Shown in pieces: positions 9,519-18,931 of a DNA stretch of 64,000 nt. Positions within the stretch are counted from its first letter, which is position 1. Every line of letters starts with the position of its first letter. A model generated the notes under the pieces. The model was not told the origin of the DNA and ran no database searches. It was given only the letters and a program-made list of their open reading frames with translations. Made by a program: the position numbers and the translations under genes. The stretch is from Ilyomonas sp965199845 (lineage in GTDB: Bacteria; Bacteroidota; Bacteroidia; Chitinophagales; Chitinophagaceae). The stretch is from the NCBI GenBank assembly GCA_965199845.1, contig CBDATZ010000024.1, forward strand, positions 62,001 to 126,000, read 5' to 3'.

Positions 9519-10609
9519 ATGAAAAATATACTGGTAAGTATAGCCTTGTTAGCATCTGTTGCAACAAATGCGCAAGACAGCACAAAGCAACAAACGGCAA
9601 CAAATCCACTCACTATCAGCGGCTATGTAGAAGGTTACTATAGTTACGATTTTAATAAACCTTCTAACAATGCACGTCCTCCTTTTTTATATAGTTACAA
9701 TCGCCATAATGAGTTTAATCTAAACTTAGGATTTGGTAAAGCAACTTATGCAACAGACCGTGTAAGAGCGAACCTTTCTCTTGCAACAGGTACATACATG
9801 AATGCAAATTATGCGGCTGAACCTGGTGTATTAAAAAACATCTTTGAAGCCAACGCAGGTTATAAGCTTAGTCGCTAAAAAGAACCTTTGGTTTGATGTC
9901 GGTATTTTGCCTTCGCACATTGGTTTTGAGACAGCAATTGGTAAATACAACTGGACATTAACAAGAAGCATTGTAGCAGAGAACTCGCCGTATTTTGAAA
10001 GTGGCGCCAGGCTAAGTTATACAACCGATAATGGTAAACTTTCATTAACTGCTTTGGCGTTAAATGGCTGGCAACGCATCACCCGCGTAGATGGTAATTC
10101 TTTAATGAGTTGGGGAACTGAAATTTATTATAAACCGTCTGGTAAAGTAACTCTTAATTACAGCACTTTCTTTGGGTTCGGATAAGCCGGATAGTCTCAG
10201 ATTGTGGCGCATTTATCACAATCTCTATAGCATCTTTCAATTCAATGATAAGATAGGATTGATAGCTGGTTTCGACATCGGCACCGAACAAAAATCGAAA
10301 GGCAGCAGCGATGTCAATACGTGGTATGCGCCGGTTGTTATTCTTCGGTTTACACCTTATACGCATTGGGCATTTGCAGCCAGAGGTGAATATTACAGTG
10401 ATAAAAATGGTGTTATTATTTACACCGGAACACCCAACGGTTTCAAAACAACCGGGCTTTCCATAAACATAGATTACTTGCCGCAAAACAATATAGCCTT
10501 ACGTTTGGAAGGCAGAACGTTGATAGGAAAAGATGATACTTTTATAAAAGCAAATTCTGTGAGCAATAACAATACAGCCATTACATTTTCCACAGCCGTT
10601 TCTTTTTAA
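9519..10609 (+). pseudogene. Outer-membrane beta-barrel protein, porin-2/OmpL-like, with two frameshifts
   Basis: Three consecutive frames encode one protein of about 360 residues: signal peptide plus first strands (9519-9878), a middle part in the +1 frame, and the end in the next frame up to 10609. Removing one base among 9873-9876 and one G from the GGG at 10174-10176 restores a single ORF. The product has the repeated aromatic, alternating pattern of an outer-membrane barrel (ISGYVEGYYSYDFNKPSN, YNRHNEFNLNLGF, WLPQNNIALRLEGR-like end) and resembles the putative porin-2 (Bbp2) family. It sits tightly between kdpC and kdpD, 4 bases from each, so it may supply outer-membrane passage for potassium; that role is inference. 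It is either truly broken or carries indel errors. Confidence 0.75.
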
Positions 10610-10612
10610 ATC

Positions 10613-11746
10613 ATGCCTGAACAAGAGCTAAATAATAGTGAAATTTGGTTGCAAAAGAACAGCAATACAACCGCCAAAGGCAAGCTGAAAATTTATCTTG
10701 GCATGAGTGCCGGTGTTGGCAAAAGCTATCGCATGTTGCAGGAAGCGCATAGCTTGTTGCAAAACAATATAAACATTCGGATTGGATATATTGAAACACA
10801 CAACAGGAAAGAAACGCAGGCATTAACAGACGGTTTGCCCATGATTCCACGCAGGGAGGTTTTTTATAAAGGAAAGCTTTTAGAAGAACTTGATGTGCAG
10901 GCAATTTTATTGCTCCATCCTGACGTTGTTTTGGTTGATGAACTTGCGCACACGAACATTCCCGGAAGTAAAAATGAAAAGCGCTGGCAGGATGTGTTGG
11001 ATATTATGGAAGCTGGCATTGATGTTATTTCAGCCGTAAATATTCAACATATCGAAAGCATTAATGAAGATATTAAAGAGATAACCGGTGTTGAAGTAAA
11101 GGAACGCATTCCGGACAAGATATTACAGGTAGCAGACGAAGTTGTCAACATAGATTTACCTGCCGATGAATTGATCGCAAGATTGAAAGCCGGTAAGATT
11201 TATGACCACTCCAAAGTGCAGCAGGCATTATCAAATTTCTTTCAGCCGGATAAGATATTACAACTTCGCGAACTCGCTTTGAAAGAAGTTGCCGGACAGG
11301 TGGAACGCAAAGTAGATTACCAGATTACAGCCAGGCAAACGCCCTTTCGTCATGAACGTTTTTTAGCCTGCGTATCATCTAATTACGAAATAGCACAACG
11401 CATCATACGCAAGACAGCAAGATTGGCTTCTTATTATAATTGCAACTGGTATGTGTTGTATGTTCAGTCAGCCAGAGAATCATCTGATAAGATTTCGTTG
11501 TCATTACAACGGCATTTAATTAACAACTTTAAAAATGCAACGGAATTGGGTGGAGAAGTCATTCAAATACAGGCAGAAAATGTTGCGTCTGCCATTATTG
11601 AAACAGCAACAGAAAAAGGCATTACAACCATTTGTTTGGGCAAGCCGCATTTTAATTTATTTCAAATCATTTTGCGCACCAGTATCTTTAACCAGTTGCT
11701 GAAAACACTTTCAAAAAATAATATTGACCTTGTTATATTATCCTGA
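10613..11746 (+). CDS. kdpD: KdpD-type sensor half (KdpD domain plus USP domain)
   Basis: A 377-residue protein covering only the cytoplasmic N-terminal half of classical KdpD. It has the KdpD domain with Walker A GMSAGVGKS (residues 30-38) and Walker B VVLVDELAHTN (about 101-111), followed by a universal-stress-protein-like domain (about 250-375). The membrane helices, GAF and kinase domains of E. coli KdpD are missing and are apparently replaced by the separate kinase encoded next. Its stop overlaps that start by one base (TGATG). In E. coli this half senses potassium and ATP status and tunes kinase output, so here it probably acts in trans; that is inference. Confidence 0.93.
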   Translation: MPEQELNNSEIWLQKNSNTTAKGKLKIYLGMSAGVGKSYRMLQEAHSLLQNNINIRIGYIETHNRKETQALTDGLPMIPRREVFYKGKLLEELDVQAILLLHPDVVLVDELAHTNIPGSKNEKRWQDVLDIMEAGIDVISAVNIQHIESINEDIKEITGVEVKERIPDKILQVADEVVNIDLPADELIARLKAGKIYDHSKVQQALSNFFQPDKILQLRELALKEVAGQVERKVDYQITARQTPFRHERFLACVSSNYEIAQRIIRKTARLASYYNCNWYVLYVQSARESSDKISLSLQRHLINNFKNATELGGEVIQIQAENVASAIIETATEKGITTICLGKPHFNLFQIILRTSIFNQLLKTLSKNNIDLVILS

Positions 11747-13437
11747 TGACGCTCTCTGTTAAACAAAAAATATGGTTGGGTACTTTGTTCCTGTTTTTGC
11801 TTTTGCTGATAACAGGCGGGGTCGCCATTTTTTACATGGTAAGATTAAAAGCCGATGCTAAAAATGTGTTGCAGGATAATTATGAAAGTCTTTCGTATTG
11901 TCATGTGATGCAACAAGAGTTAAGTACAATGCCAGAGGATTTTTCCCGTTCTGTAACCGCATTTGAAAAAGCTTTGCAACAGCAAAGAAATAACATTACG
12001 GAAAAAGGCGAAAAGGAAGCTACTTACCTGTTAACGAACGATTTGGCAAAGGTGAAGAATGGCGATACAAGCCAGCCATACAGGCAAGATATTCAGCAGC
12101 AGTTGCAGACCATTCTATATCTCAACATGCAGGCGATAAAACGCAAAAGTCTGACCGCTGAAACATCAGCCGGAGATGCACTTACCATTATTATCTCACT
12201 AAGTGGATTGCTGTTTATTATAGCTTTTACATTCATCTTTAATTTTCCTTCTGTTATTACCGAACCTATCAGCCAGTTAATAAAAGCCATCAAAGAAATA
12301 TCCAACAAGAATTACAAATACCGCATTCATATTGATAATAAAGATGAATTTGGTGCATTGGCGGATGCTTATAATAATATGGCAGAAAGGCTTGAAAATT
12401 TTGAGAACAGCAATGTAAATCAATTGATGTTTGAAAAAAGTCGGGCAGAAGCCGTTATCAACAGTTTGAAAGATGCGAGTATCGGGATAGATAAAAACAA
12501 CAAGATTTTGTTTGCTAACCAACAGGCATTACAGTTGTTGGGTTTGCGTTCAGAACAAATGATTGGAAAGCCGGTTGACGATGTAAAAAGTAAAAATGAT
12601 TTATTCCGCTTTCTGATTGATACCGATTCTACTTCGCCTTTTAAAATTGTGGTTGACAATCGTGAAAACTATTTTACAAAAGAAAGCATTGAAGTAGAGC
12701 AAGAAGATAGTAAAAACAAAGTTATTGTTCTCAAAAACATTACGTCTTTCAAAGAACTGGATGTTGCTAAAAATAATTTTATAGCTACTATTTCTCACGA
12801 ATTAAAAACACCGTTGGCATCTTCTGATTTTAGTCTGAAACTGCTGGAAGATGAGCGAATCAGCAAGCTATCCGGCGAGCAGAAAGAACTGGTGACAAAT
12901 CTGAAAGGAGACAACCAGCGGATGTTGAAGATATTAAGTGAATTGCTGAATATGTCGCAGGTAGAAGCCGGTAAAATACAATTGGTTTTTACAACTGTAA
13001 ATCCATCAACTATCATTTACAACGCAATACAAACCGTAGCAAACAGTGCAGCCGAAAAAGGAATTACAATTGTCAATCATTCTGATAACAATCTTCCCAA
13101 TATACAGGCAGATGCCGACAAAACAGTTTGGGTTCTGAATAATTTTCTTACGAATGCTATTAAATACTCTTTCGATAAAAGCACAATTGAAATAAAAGCA
13201 ATCGTATTAAATAACACGATTATCTTTTCTGTTGCCGACTACGGTTCAGGCATCTCCCCGGAATACCTGCCACGTTTATTTGAAAGATATTTCCAGGTGC
13301 CGGGCGCAAAGGAAAAAGGAAATGGTTTAGGTCTGGCAATCTCGAAAGAATTTGTAGAAGCCATGGGTGGAAAAATTTGGGTGGAAAGCGAAATCGGAAA
13401 AGGTTCAACATTCAAATTTCAATTACCTGTTGGTTAA
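11746..13437 (+). CDS. HAMP/PAS sensor histidine kinase (kdp-linked)
   Basis: A 563-residue membrane kinase. Helix 1 is at about 11-33, a periplasmic segment follows, helix 2 is at about 145-168, then HAMP (about 170-222), PAS (about 235-320), a HisKA dimerisation domain with H-box ATISHELKTPLAS (His near 351) and a HATPase domain with N, G1 and G2 boxes (NNFLTNAIKYS, VADYGSGI, KGNGLGLAI). It lacks the four-helix DUF4118 region of KdpD. Coupled by stop-start overlap to the KdpD sensor half, it likely forms a two-protein version of KdpD and phosphorylates the NtrC-type regulator at 3421-4755. The partner assignment is from gene order only. Confidence 0.92.
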   Translation: MTLSVKQKIWLGTLFLFLLLLITGGVAIFYMVRLKADAKNVLQDNYESLSYCHVMQQELSTMPEDFSRSVTAFEKALQQQRNNITEKGEKEATYLLTNDLAKVKNGDTSQPYRQDIQQQLQTILYLNMQAIKRKSLTAETSAGDALTIIISLSGLLFIIAFTFIFNFPSVITEPISQLIKAIKEISNKNYKYRIHIDNKDEFGALADAYNNMAERLENFENSNVNQLMFEKSRAEAVINSLKDASIGIDKNNKILFANQQALQLLGLRSEQMIGKPVDDVKSKNDLFRFLIDTDSTSPFKIVVDNRENYFTKESIEVEQEDSKNKVIVLKNITSFKELDVAKNNFIATISHELKTPLASSDFSLKLLEDERISKLSGEQKELVTNLKGDNQRMLKILSELLNMSQVEAGKIQLVFTTVNPSTIIYNAIQTVANSAAEKGITIVNHSDNNLPNIQADADKTVWVLNNFLTNAIKYSFDKSTIEIKAIVLNNTIIFSVADYGSGISPEYLPRLFERYFQVPGAKEKGNGLGLAISKEFVEAMGGKIWVESEIGKGSTFKFQLPVG

Positions 13438-14054
13438 TATCAGGCTTTTATTTCGTTTCCTTCGCTCTTGTACACTTGCTATTTGCTTCGCATTCCTGGT
13501 TAAAAGTTTATTTTTTATAGCCTAACATATTAGCCTAAATCTACCCGTTAGAATCAAATAACTTTTGGCTATGAGTTTAAATATTCAGGTTGCAGAAATT
13601 TGTCTATAATATCAGCGAAACCGTCAATTCATACAATTGATACGATTGTCATTAAGTTATTGAAATATTATTATGATTCGTATTGGAAATTACGATTAAG
13701 ATAATTTATATTCTATATAACAATCTATATGCTTTCATTGTGTTATGCAAAAGTGGAAAGTTATTAAAAGAGGTAAAGACGATGATTACAAAACAGCGAT
13801 TTCTTTCTTCTCTTTTACAAGATAATGTTGATTCAAATTTTTACATCAATAACAAAGGGAATATCGAAATTATAGCATCTTAAAACACTAAATAAAGCTA
13901 TTGAAATAAGTTGTAACCGGCATTTACTAATAGAAATGTATTTGCTGATTTGTTTACTTTAAACCATTCTCAAATTAGAGAGCTATATACTATCAGGATT
14001 CACAAGCACACCATTCATGATAACAAGAAATATTATATAGAAAATGCATCATTC
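13438..14054. other. Long intergenic region after the kdp cassette
   Basis: 617 bases, very AT-rich. A 66-codon ORF at 13683-13883 has no recognisable domain and poor composition, so it is not called. No clear RNA, terminator or repeat was seen. Confidence 0.5.
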
Positions 14055-15263
14055 TTATCTCCAGCCAGCCACGAATGCACAAAGCTCGTTTTTAAAATCA
14101 GTCGTTTTATATAAAAAAGGACCTGGTATTTTACGACCCACAGTGCAATTAATATACAGGTAAGTATCGGTATCAGGCACATACATAATTTGTGTAGTAC
14201 AGCCAACGCCATCGCCTTCATGCCCGTATTGTGGTGTAGTTCCGGGCGCAAACTGGAAATACTCAATGCCCAAACCATAATCCGGCTGTGTTGATTCTTT
14301 ACCCTGAACCCAGGTGGTCATTTTCTTAAATGAATTCTGGCTTACTACTTTACCATGAATCAGGTTGTTATAAAAGGCAATAACATCCGTGGCTCTGGCT
14401 GCAATACCTCCATAGCCAAGCGATGTATTACCCAAAGCAATACTCCATAACGTTGCGTTTAGCAGTTCTCCGGTAGACGTTGGATCGCAGTAGTAGTTAG
14501 GAAATTGTAACGGTTTAATTTCATTTGGTGCAAGATCATAGTAAGTATATTTCAATTGTAAAGGCTGAATAATTTCTTTTTGTAATAACAATTCGTATGT
14601 CTTGCCCGTAACATTCTGCAGAATCACATACAATAAAAGATAGTTGGAATTGCAATAAAAGAAATCTGTATCCGGCTGAAACATGAGAGGCTGGTTATAT
14701 AAAAGTTTCATCTTTTTATTTAAAGATGGCTGATGTAACGGATGTGCAAATTGCGCCTCTACAAACTCATCCGATGCTGTAAAATCCATTAAGCCAGAAG
14801 TATGATTTAATAGGTTGCGTACTGTTATTACATCACTTCCTGCAATGCTGTCCGCATCTTTTTTTAAAAGGTAGCGTCTTATTTTACTATCTAAGTTAAT
14901 CCTTCCACGCTCCACTTCTTTCATGATAAGAGAAGCCGTAAATGTTTTTGTGATACTGAATATCCAGTCTGTTTCATTTGGGTTCATAGATGTTTGTTTC
15001 TCCAAACTGGAATATCCGCCATTTACAACAAATGTTTCAGCACAGTTTTTAATCGTCACCTGTATACCGGGAATGCCTTCCGCGATATATTTATTTACGA
15101 TTGTCTGTACAGAATCTTTAAAACTATTTTGCTGTTGCGGATAAGGCTGAAGTGATGCAGAATTTCGCGAAAAACTGTTGATTACATTTTCATTGTTCTT
15201 TTGGCACGATGTAATAATCATAAGAGCTAACAGCGCTAAAGCTGCATAAAGGTTTCGTTTCAT
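14055..15263 (-). CDS. Serine hydrolase, class C beta-lactamase/DD-peptidase family, lipoprotein
   Basis: A 402-residue protein with a lipoprotein signal (LMIITSC, Cys20). The catalytic SxxK motif is SITK (Ser near residue 104) followed by TASLIMKEVERG. The second motif is YCN in the FFYCNSNYLLL segment, and the C-terminal part has a YGHEGDGVG stretch in place of the KTG region. These are the hallmarks of the penicillin-binding-protein-like serine hydrolases grouped with class C beta-lactamases. The family includes esterases, peptidases and lactamases, so the substrate is open. It is monocistronic and lies on the opposite strand to both neighbours. Confidence 0.9.
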   Translation of the reverse strand: MKRNLYAALALLALMIITSCQKNNENVINSFSRNSASLQPYPQQQNSFKDSVQTIVNKYIAEGIPGIQVTIKNCAETFVVNGGYSSLEKQTSMNPNETDWIFSITKTFTASLIMKEVERGRINLDSKIRRYLLKKDADSIAGSDVITVRNLLNHTSGLMDFTASDEFVEAQFAHPLHQPSLNKKMKLLYNQPLMFQPDTDFFYCNSNYLLLYVILQNVTGKTYELLLQKEIIQPLQLKYTYYDLAPNEIKPLQFPNYYCDPTSTGELLNATLWSIALGNTSLGYGGIAARATDVIAFYNNLIHGKVVSQNSFKKMTTWVQGKESTQPDYGLGIEYFQFAPGTTPQYGHEGDGVGCTTQIMYVPDTDTYLYINCTVGRKIPGPFLYKTTDFKNELCAFVAGWR

Positions 15264-15518
15264 ACTATTTTTTGTGCAAGTAACACATGCGGGAAAGTGA
15301 AGTCAATCTGTATCATTTTGAAGCGTAGAAAAATCTATTTGAAAAGAAGAAATGCGCCTTTGAAATGAAGACAACCATTGTAGTAATACGCATATCAAAA
15401 GTGTATTGTTTCTGCCTGGCTTTTACCTCTTTATTTACGTTTCAATAAGCTAATTCTACGATTCGCAGGGTTGTTACTTTATATTTTATAAGATAAATAA
15501 AACCTTGCCTAAAACTTT

Positions 15519-16961
15519 ATGCAAATGCTTGCAAGAACTCTATATATTTTGTTACTCGTAGCTGTTTATGGCAAAGCTTCGCCGCAGTCAATCGTAAAAG
15601 AATTTACAGTCGCACAGCTGCAACAGGATTATAACATCTTTGTACAATCGTTGAAAGAAGCGCATCCGGGTTTGTATCGTTATACAAGTAAAAAAGAGTT
15701 TGATAGTTTATTTCTGGAAACAAAAAATCAGATTAATCTTGCTATGAGCGGGGAGGCGTTTTATAAATTGCTGATGCCTTTGGTTGTCAACATTAAATGC
15801 GGCCATACCAAATGGAACCCGGAAGGAAAACCGGATGACAGGTATCCTTACCGGGAAAACAATTTGTTCCCGTTGAAATTATATTTCGTTAACGATAAAG
15901 CGTATGTCCTGTATAGCTACGATTCAACAGTTGTCATTCCAAAGAAAAGCGAATTGCTATCTATAAATGGACGAAAAATTAAAGACATTATGCAGCAAAT
16001 CAGCAAATATGTAACTGCTGATGGCAATGTGCGCTCAAGCCTTTATGAAGAACTCAACCATTCATTCAACGGCTTTATGGCTACCTTTATAGATACTTCA
16101 TCTCTATATAATATCAATTTACAACAGGATGATAATGCACACGAAGTTGCGCTGCCGGCGACAAACTTAAAAGCAATTATTGCGAGAGAAGAACAAAATA
16201 AAACACCGTATCGATTACCATTACAGCTTACGTATCCAGATCAGGAGACAGCTATATTAACCATAGAAAATTTTTATGTGGATGAGAAGGAACAAAAGTA
16301 TTATTCTTTTATTGACAGCGCCTTTAAAGACATATATAAGAAGCAAATAAAAAATCTGGTATTAGACCTTCGCAATAATGAAGGAGGCGAAGAAGACTGG
16401 GGCGGCTATTTGTATTCTTATCTCACTGACAGCAGTTTTCAATACTATAAAAAACTTACGCTAACTACTACAAAGCCATATAGCTTTCGCAATTATGCAG
16501 CCTTACCTTCTTCACTCGGTTATATAAATAGTCACACAAAAATTGTAAATGGTGAAATACACTTTACCGATCAGAAATATTTGTATAAACAATCACCACA
16601 GAAAAATCATTTTACAGGAAATCTATTTGTGCTCATCAACGGCTTAAGTTTTTCAGTAACAACTGAGCTTACTTCCGTAATTCACAATCACAACAAAGCC
16701 GTTTTTATTGGCGAAGAAACCAGTGGTGCTTACTGTGGCAACAATAGCGGTGTATTTACCATTGTAACTTTGCCCAACACAAAATTGTCGTTGAGTATCC
16801 CGTTAATAAGCTTTTATTCCAACGTATCGGGCTATCCGTATAAAGATCGCGGCATTTTACCTCAACATGAAGTGAAGAGAACGGTAGAAGATGTGTTGCA
16901 AAACAGAGATGCTGTGATGGATTATACATTACGCCTGATTCAACTAAAACAAAAGGACTAA
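15519..16961 (+). CDS. S41 family peptidase
   Basis: 480 residues with an N-terminal signal peptide (to about residue 22). The C-terminal half is a tail-specific-protease-like S41 domain: a NLVLDLRNNEGGEEDW strand-turn (about 287-302) and the FVLINGLSFSVTTELTSVI segment that holds the candidate nucleophile Ser near residue 375. The N-terminal half matches the helical region seen in secreted Bacteroidota S41 proteins; a clear PDZ domain is not evident. It is followed one base later by a LytS-type kinase and its regulator, so the three genes probably form one transcript and the peptidase may be a target or modulator of that system. Confidence 0.88.
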   Translation: MQMLARTLYILLLVAVYGKASPQSIVKEFTVAQLQQDYNIFVQSLKEAHPGLYRYTSKKEFDSLFLETKNQINLAMSGEAFYKLLMPLVVNIKCGHTKWNPEGKPDDRYPYRENNLFPLKLYFVNDKAYVLYSYDSTVVIPKKSELLSINGRKIKDIMQQISKYVTADGNVRSSLYEELNHSFNGFMATFIDTSSLYNINLQQDDNAHEVALPATNLKAIIAREEQNKTPYRLPLQLTYPDQETAILTIENFYVDEKEQKYYSFIDSAFKDIYKKQIKNLVLDLRNNEGGEEDWGGYLYSYLTDSSFQYYKKLTLTTTKPYSFRNYAALPSSLGYINSHTKIVNGEIHFTDQKYLYKQSPQKNHFTGNLFVLINGLSFSVTTELTSVIHNHNKAVFIGEETSGAYCGNNSGVFTIVTLPNTKLSLSIPLISFYSNVSGYPYKDRGILPQHEVKRTVEDVLQNRDAVMDYTLRLIQLKQKD

Positions 16962-16962
16962 G

Positions 16963-18018
16963 ATGTTTGTAAAAGAGCAGCCTGTATTAAACGATAAATG
17001 GTTTCGCTTTTTCGGCATTCCGTTCATTGCTTTGATGTCGCATATCATTTTTTACAACCAAAACGATTCCGGAGAACAGCGTTTCGGATTCTGGATTATT
17101 TATCTCATTTCTTTAGCCGAAACTTATATTGTTTGGGAAGTAATCAGGCTTATTATTATCTATTTCCGCAAACGTTTTCCGGGTATAGAGAATTCCAGGA
17201 AACGAATCGGAGCCACATTATTAACCGGAACAATTGCTACGATCATAATAAGAACAGCGAATATTTTTTTGTATGATAAAACAAAATTCTGGGGAGATGA
17301 TTTTCCGATAGAAGGCTATTTATACAGTGTATTTGTGGCGCTGTTATACCTTGTGATTGTAGGCGGCATTTATGAGAGCATTTACTATTTCAGTATGTGG
17401 AGAAATGCGGCGCTGGAAGCAGAAGCATTGCGAAACGAAAACCTGCAGACACAACTGGATTCTTTAAAGGCACAAATCAATCCTCATTTTTTGTTCAATA
17501 ACCTGAGTTCTTTAGCTTCTCTTATTTCAGAAGATCCGCCAAAAGCCGAAGAGTTTGTAAACGAGTTGTCTTCTGTGTATCGTTACCTGTTACAATCTAC
17601 CGAAACTGAGCTAACAACGGTAGAGAAAGAGTTGAATTTTATAAAGGCTTACAACCGCTTGCTGCACATCAGATTTGGCGATGCATTCCAGGTTTCTATT
17701 GCAGTAAATAAAGAGTATTTTTCTTATTATCTGCCGCCGCTTACACTTCAGTTGCTCATCGAAAATGCGGTAAAACACAACATCATTCTTCCGCAAAAAC
17801 CTTTGCAGATAAAAATTTATACAGACGATACCGCCATTCTTGTAATAGAAAATAATTTGCAGGTAAAAAATGCGCAGAGCACATCAGGCAAAATGGGTTT
17901 AAAAAATATTTCCTCAAAATACAGGCTTATGAAATTCCGGGATATTACTGTTACAAAAGACGAAAACCGTTTTATAGTTACTGTATCTCTTATCAAATAC
18001 AAAATATGCATATCCTGA
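16963..18018 (+). CDS. LytS/YehU-type sensor histidine kinase
   Basis: 351 residues. Four membrane helices occupy about 15-155, followed by a short coiled linker, the His_kinase (PF06580) domain with QINPHFLFNNLSSLASLIS (phospho-acceptor His in NPHFLFN, near residue 175) and a HATPase domain (LLIENAVKHN, MGLKNISSKYRLM). The kinase has no extra sensory domain, so the stimulus is probably perceived in the membrane. The downstream LytTR regulator starts inside its last codons (13-base overlap), which makes them a cognate pair. Confidence 0.94.
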   Translation: MFVKEQPVLNDKWFRFFGIPFIALMSHIIFYNQNDSGEQRFGFWIIYLISLAETYIVWEVIRLIIIYFRKRFPGIENSRKRIGATLLTGTIATIIIRTANIFLYDKTKFWGDDFPIEGYLYSVFVALLYLVIVGGIYESIYYFSMWRNAALEAEALRNENLQTQLDSLKAQINPHFLFNNLSSLASLISEDPPKAEEFVNELSSVYRYLLQSTETELTTVEKELNFIKAYNRLLHIRFGDAFQVSIAVNKEYFSYYLPPLTLQLLIENAVKHNIILPQKPLQIKIYTDDTAILVIENNLQVKNAQSTSGKMGLKNISSKYRLMKFRDITVTKDENRFIVTVSLIKYKICIS

Positions 18019-18761
18019 TTGTAGAAGACGAAGCTCTGTTGGCAAAGCAACTGCGAAAACTAATAATTGCCATTTATCCGCAGTCCGAAATAAGCGGCAC
18101 AAACAGCATTAGCGAAACTGTAACATGGCTGGCTGAAAATGATCAGCCGGATCTTATATTTATGGATATCGAGCTTGCCGACGGACAGAGCTTTGAGATA
18201 TTTGAAAAAGTACAAATTAAAAGCCCGGTTATCTTTACAACAGCGTATGATGAGTATGCGCTGAAAGCCTTTAAAGTCAACAGCATAGATTACTTATTAA
18301 AACCAATACAGAGTGAGGACATTATAGCCGCGATAAACAAATTAAAAGAACTGCGTCATACAAGCGAACAGGAAAATTTATACCAGGCAATCAGGAACAT
18401 ACAATACAAAAAAGAAGACGAAATCAGGGAACGTATTCTTGTGAAGCAGGGACAGAAAATGATTACCATACATTGCAACGACGTTGGCTACTTTTTTACA
18501 CAACATGCCGTTACCTATCTCATTGCAAAAGATAAGAAAAAGCACATGATTGATTATACGCTCGATCAGTTGGAACAGTCGTTAGATCCGAAGAAATTCT
18601 TCCGTGTCAACCGTCAATATATTGTTGCTTATACCATTATCCAATCCATGCATCAATGGTTCAATGGCAAATTAAAAATTGATATTAACCTTCCACTCGA
18701 AACACCCATTATTGTAAGCCGTGATAAAGCTCCGTTATTAAAAAATTGGTTAGGTGGATAA
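18006..18761 (+). CDS. LytTR-family response regulator
   Basis: 251 residues: receiver domain (about 1-120; acidic residues EDE at 7-9, phospho-acceptor Asp54 in LIFMDIELADG, Lys in YLLKPI) and a LytTR DNA-binding domain (about 140-245, with FFRVNRQYIVAYTII). These regulators bind direct repeats upstream of target promoters. It overlaps the kinase gene before it, and an S41 peptidase gene lies further upstream in the same unit. Target genes are unknown. Confidence 0.95.
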   Translation: MHILIVEDEALLAKQLRKLIIAIYPQSEISGTNSISETVTWLAENDQPDLIFMDIELADGQSFEIFEKVQIKSPVIFTTAYDEYALKAFKVNSIDYLLKPIQSEDIIAAINKLKELRHTSEQENLYQAIRNIQYKKEDEIRERILVKQGQKMITIHCNDVGYFFTQHAVTYLIAKDKKKHMIDYTLDQLEQSLDPKKFFRVNRQYIVAYTIIQSMHQWFNGKLKIDINLPLETPIIVSRDKAPLLKNWLGG

Positions 18762-18931
18762 TCGAATTTCTTGTTTAAGCCATCACATCGCTAATTGAAG
18801 ATTTAAGATGAGCTTCTGTTTGAAACCTTTTTTAATAATCGCATTTTTCAGAATCTCACCCGGCAAATCATTTTTTCTTGCATTATAACTTTTCAATATC
18901 TTGTTTTGTACTATTTGTATAAATTGCTGCC

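Noticed and set aside
13683..13883. 66-codon ORF
   Set aside because: Low-complexity AT-rich composition, no domain and no clear ribosome binding context.
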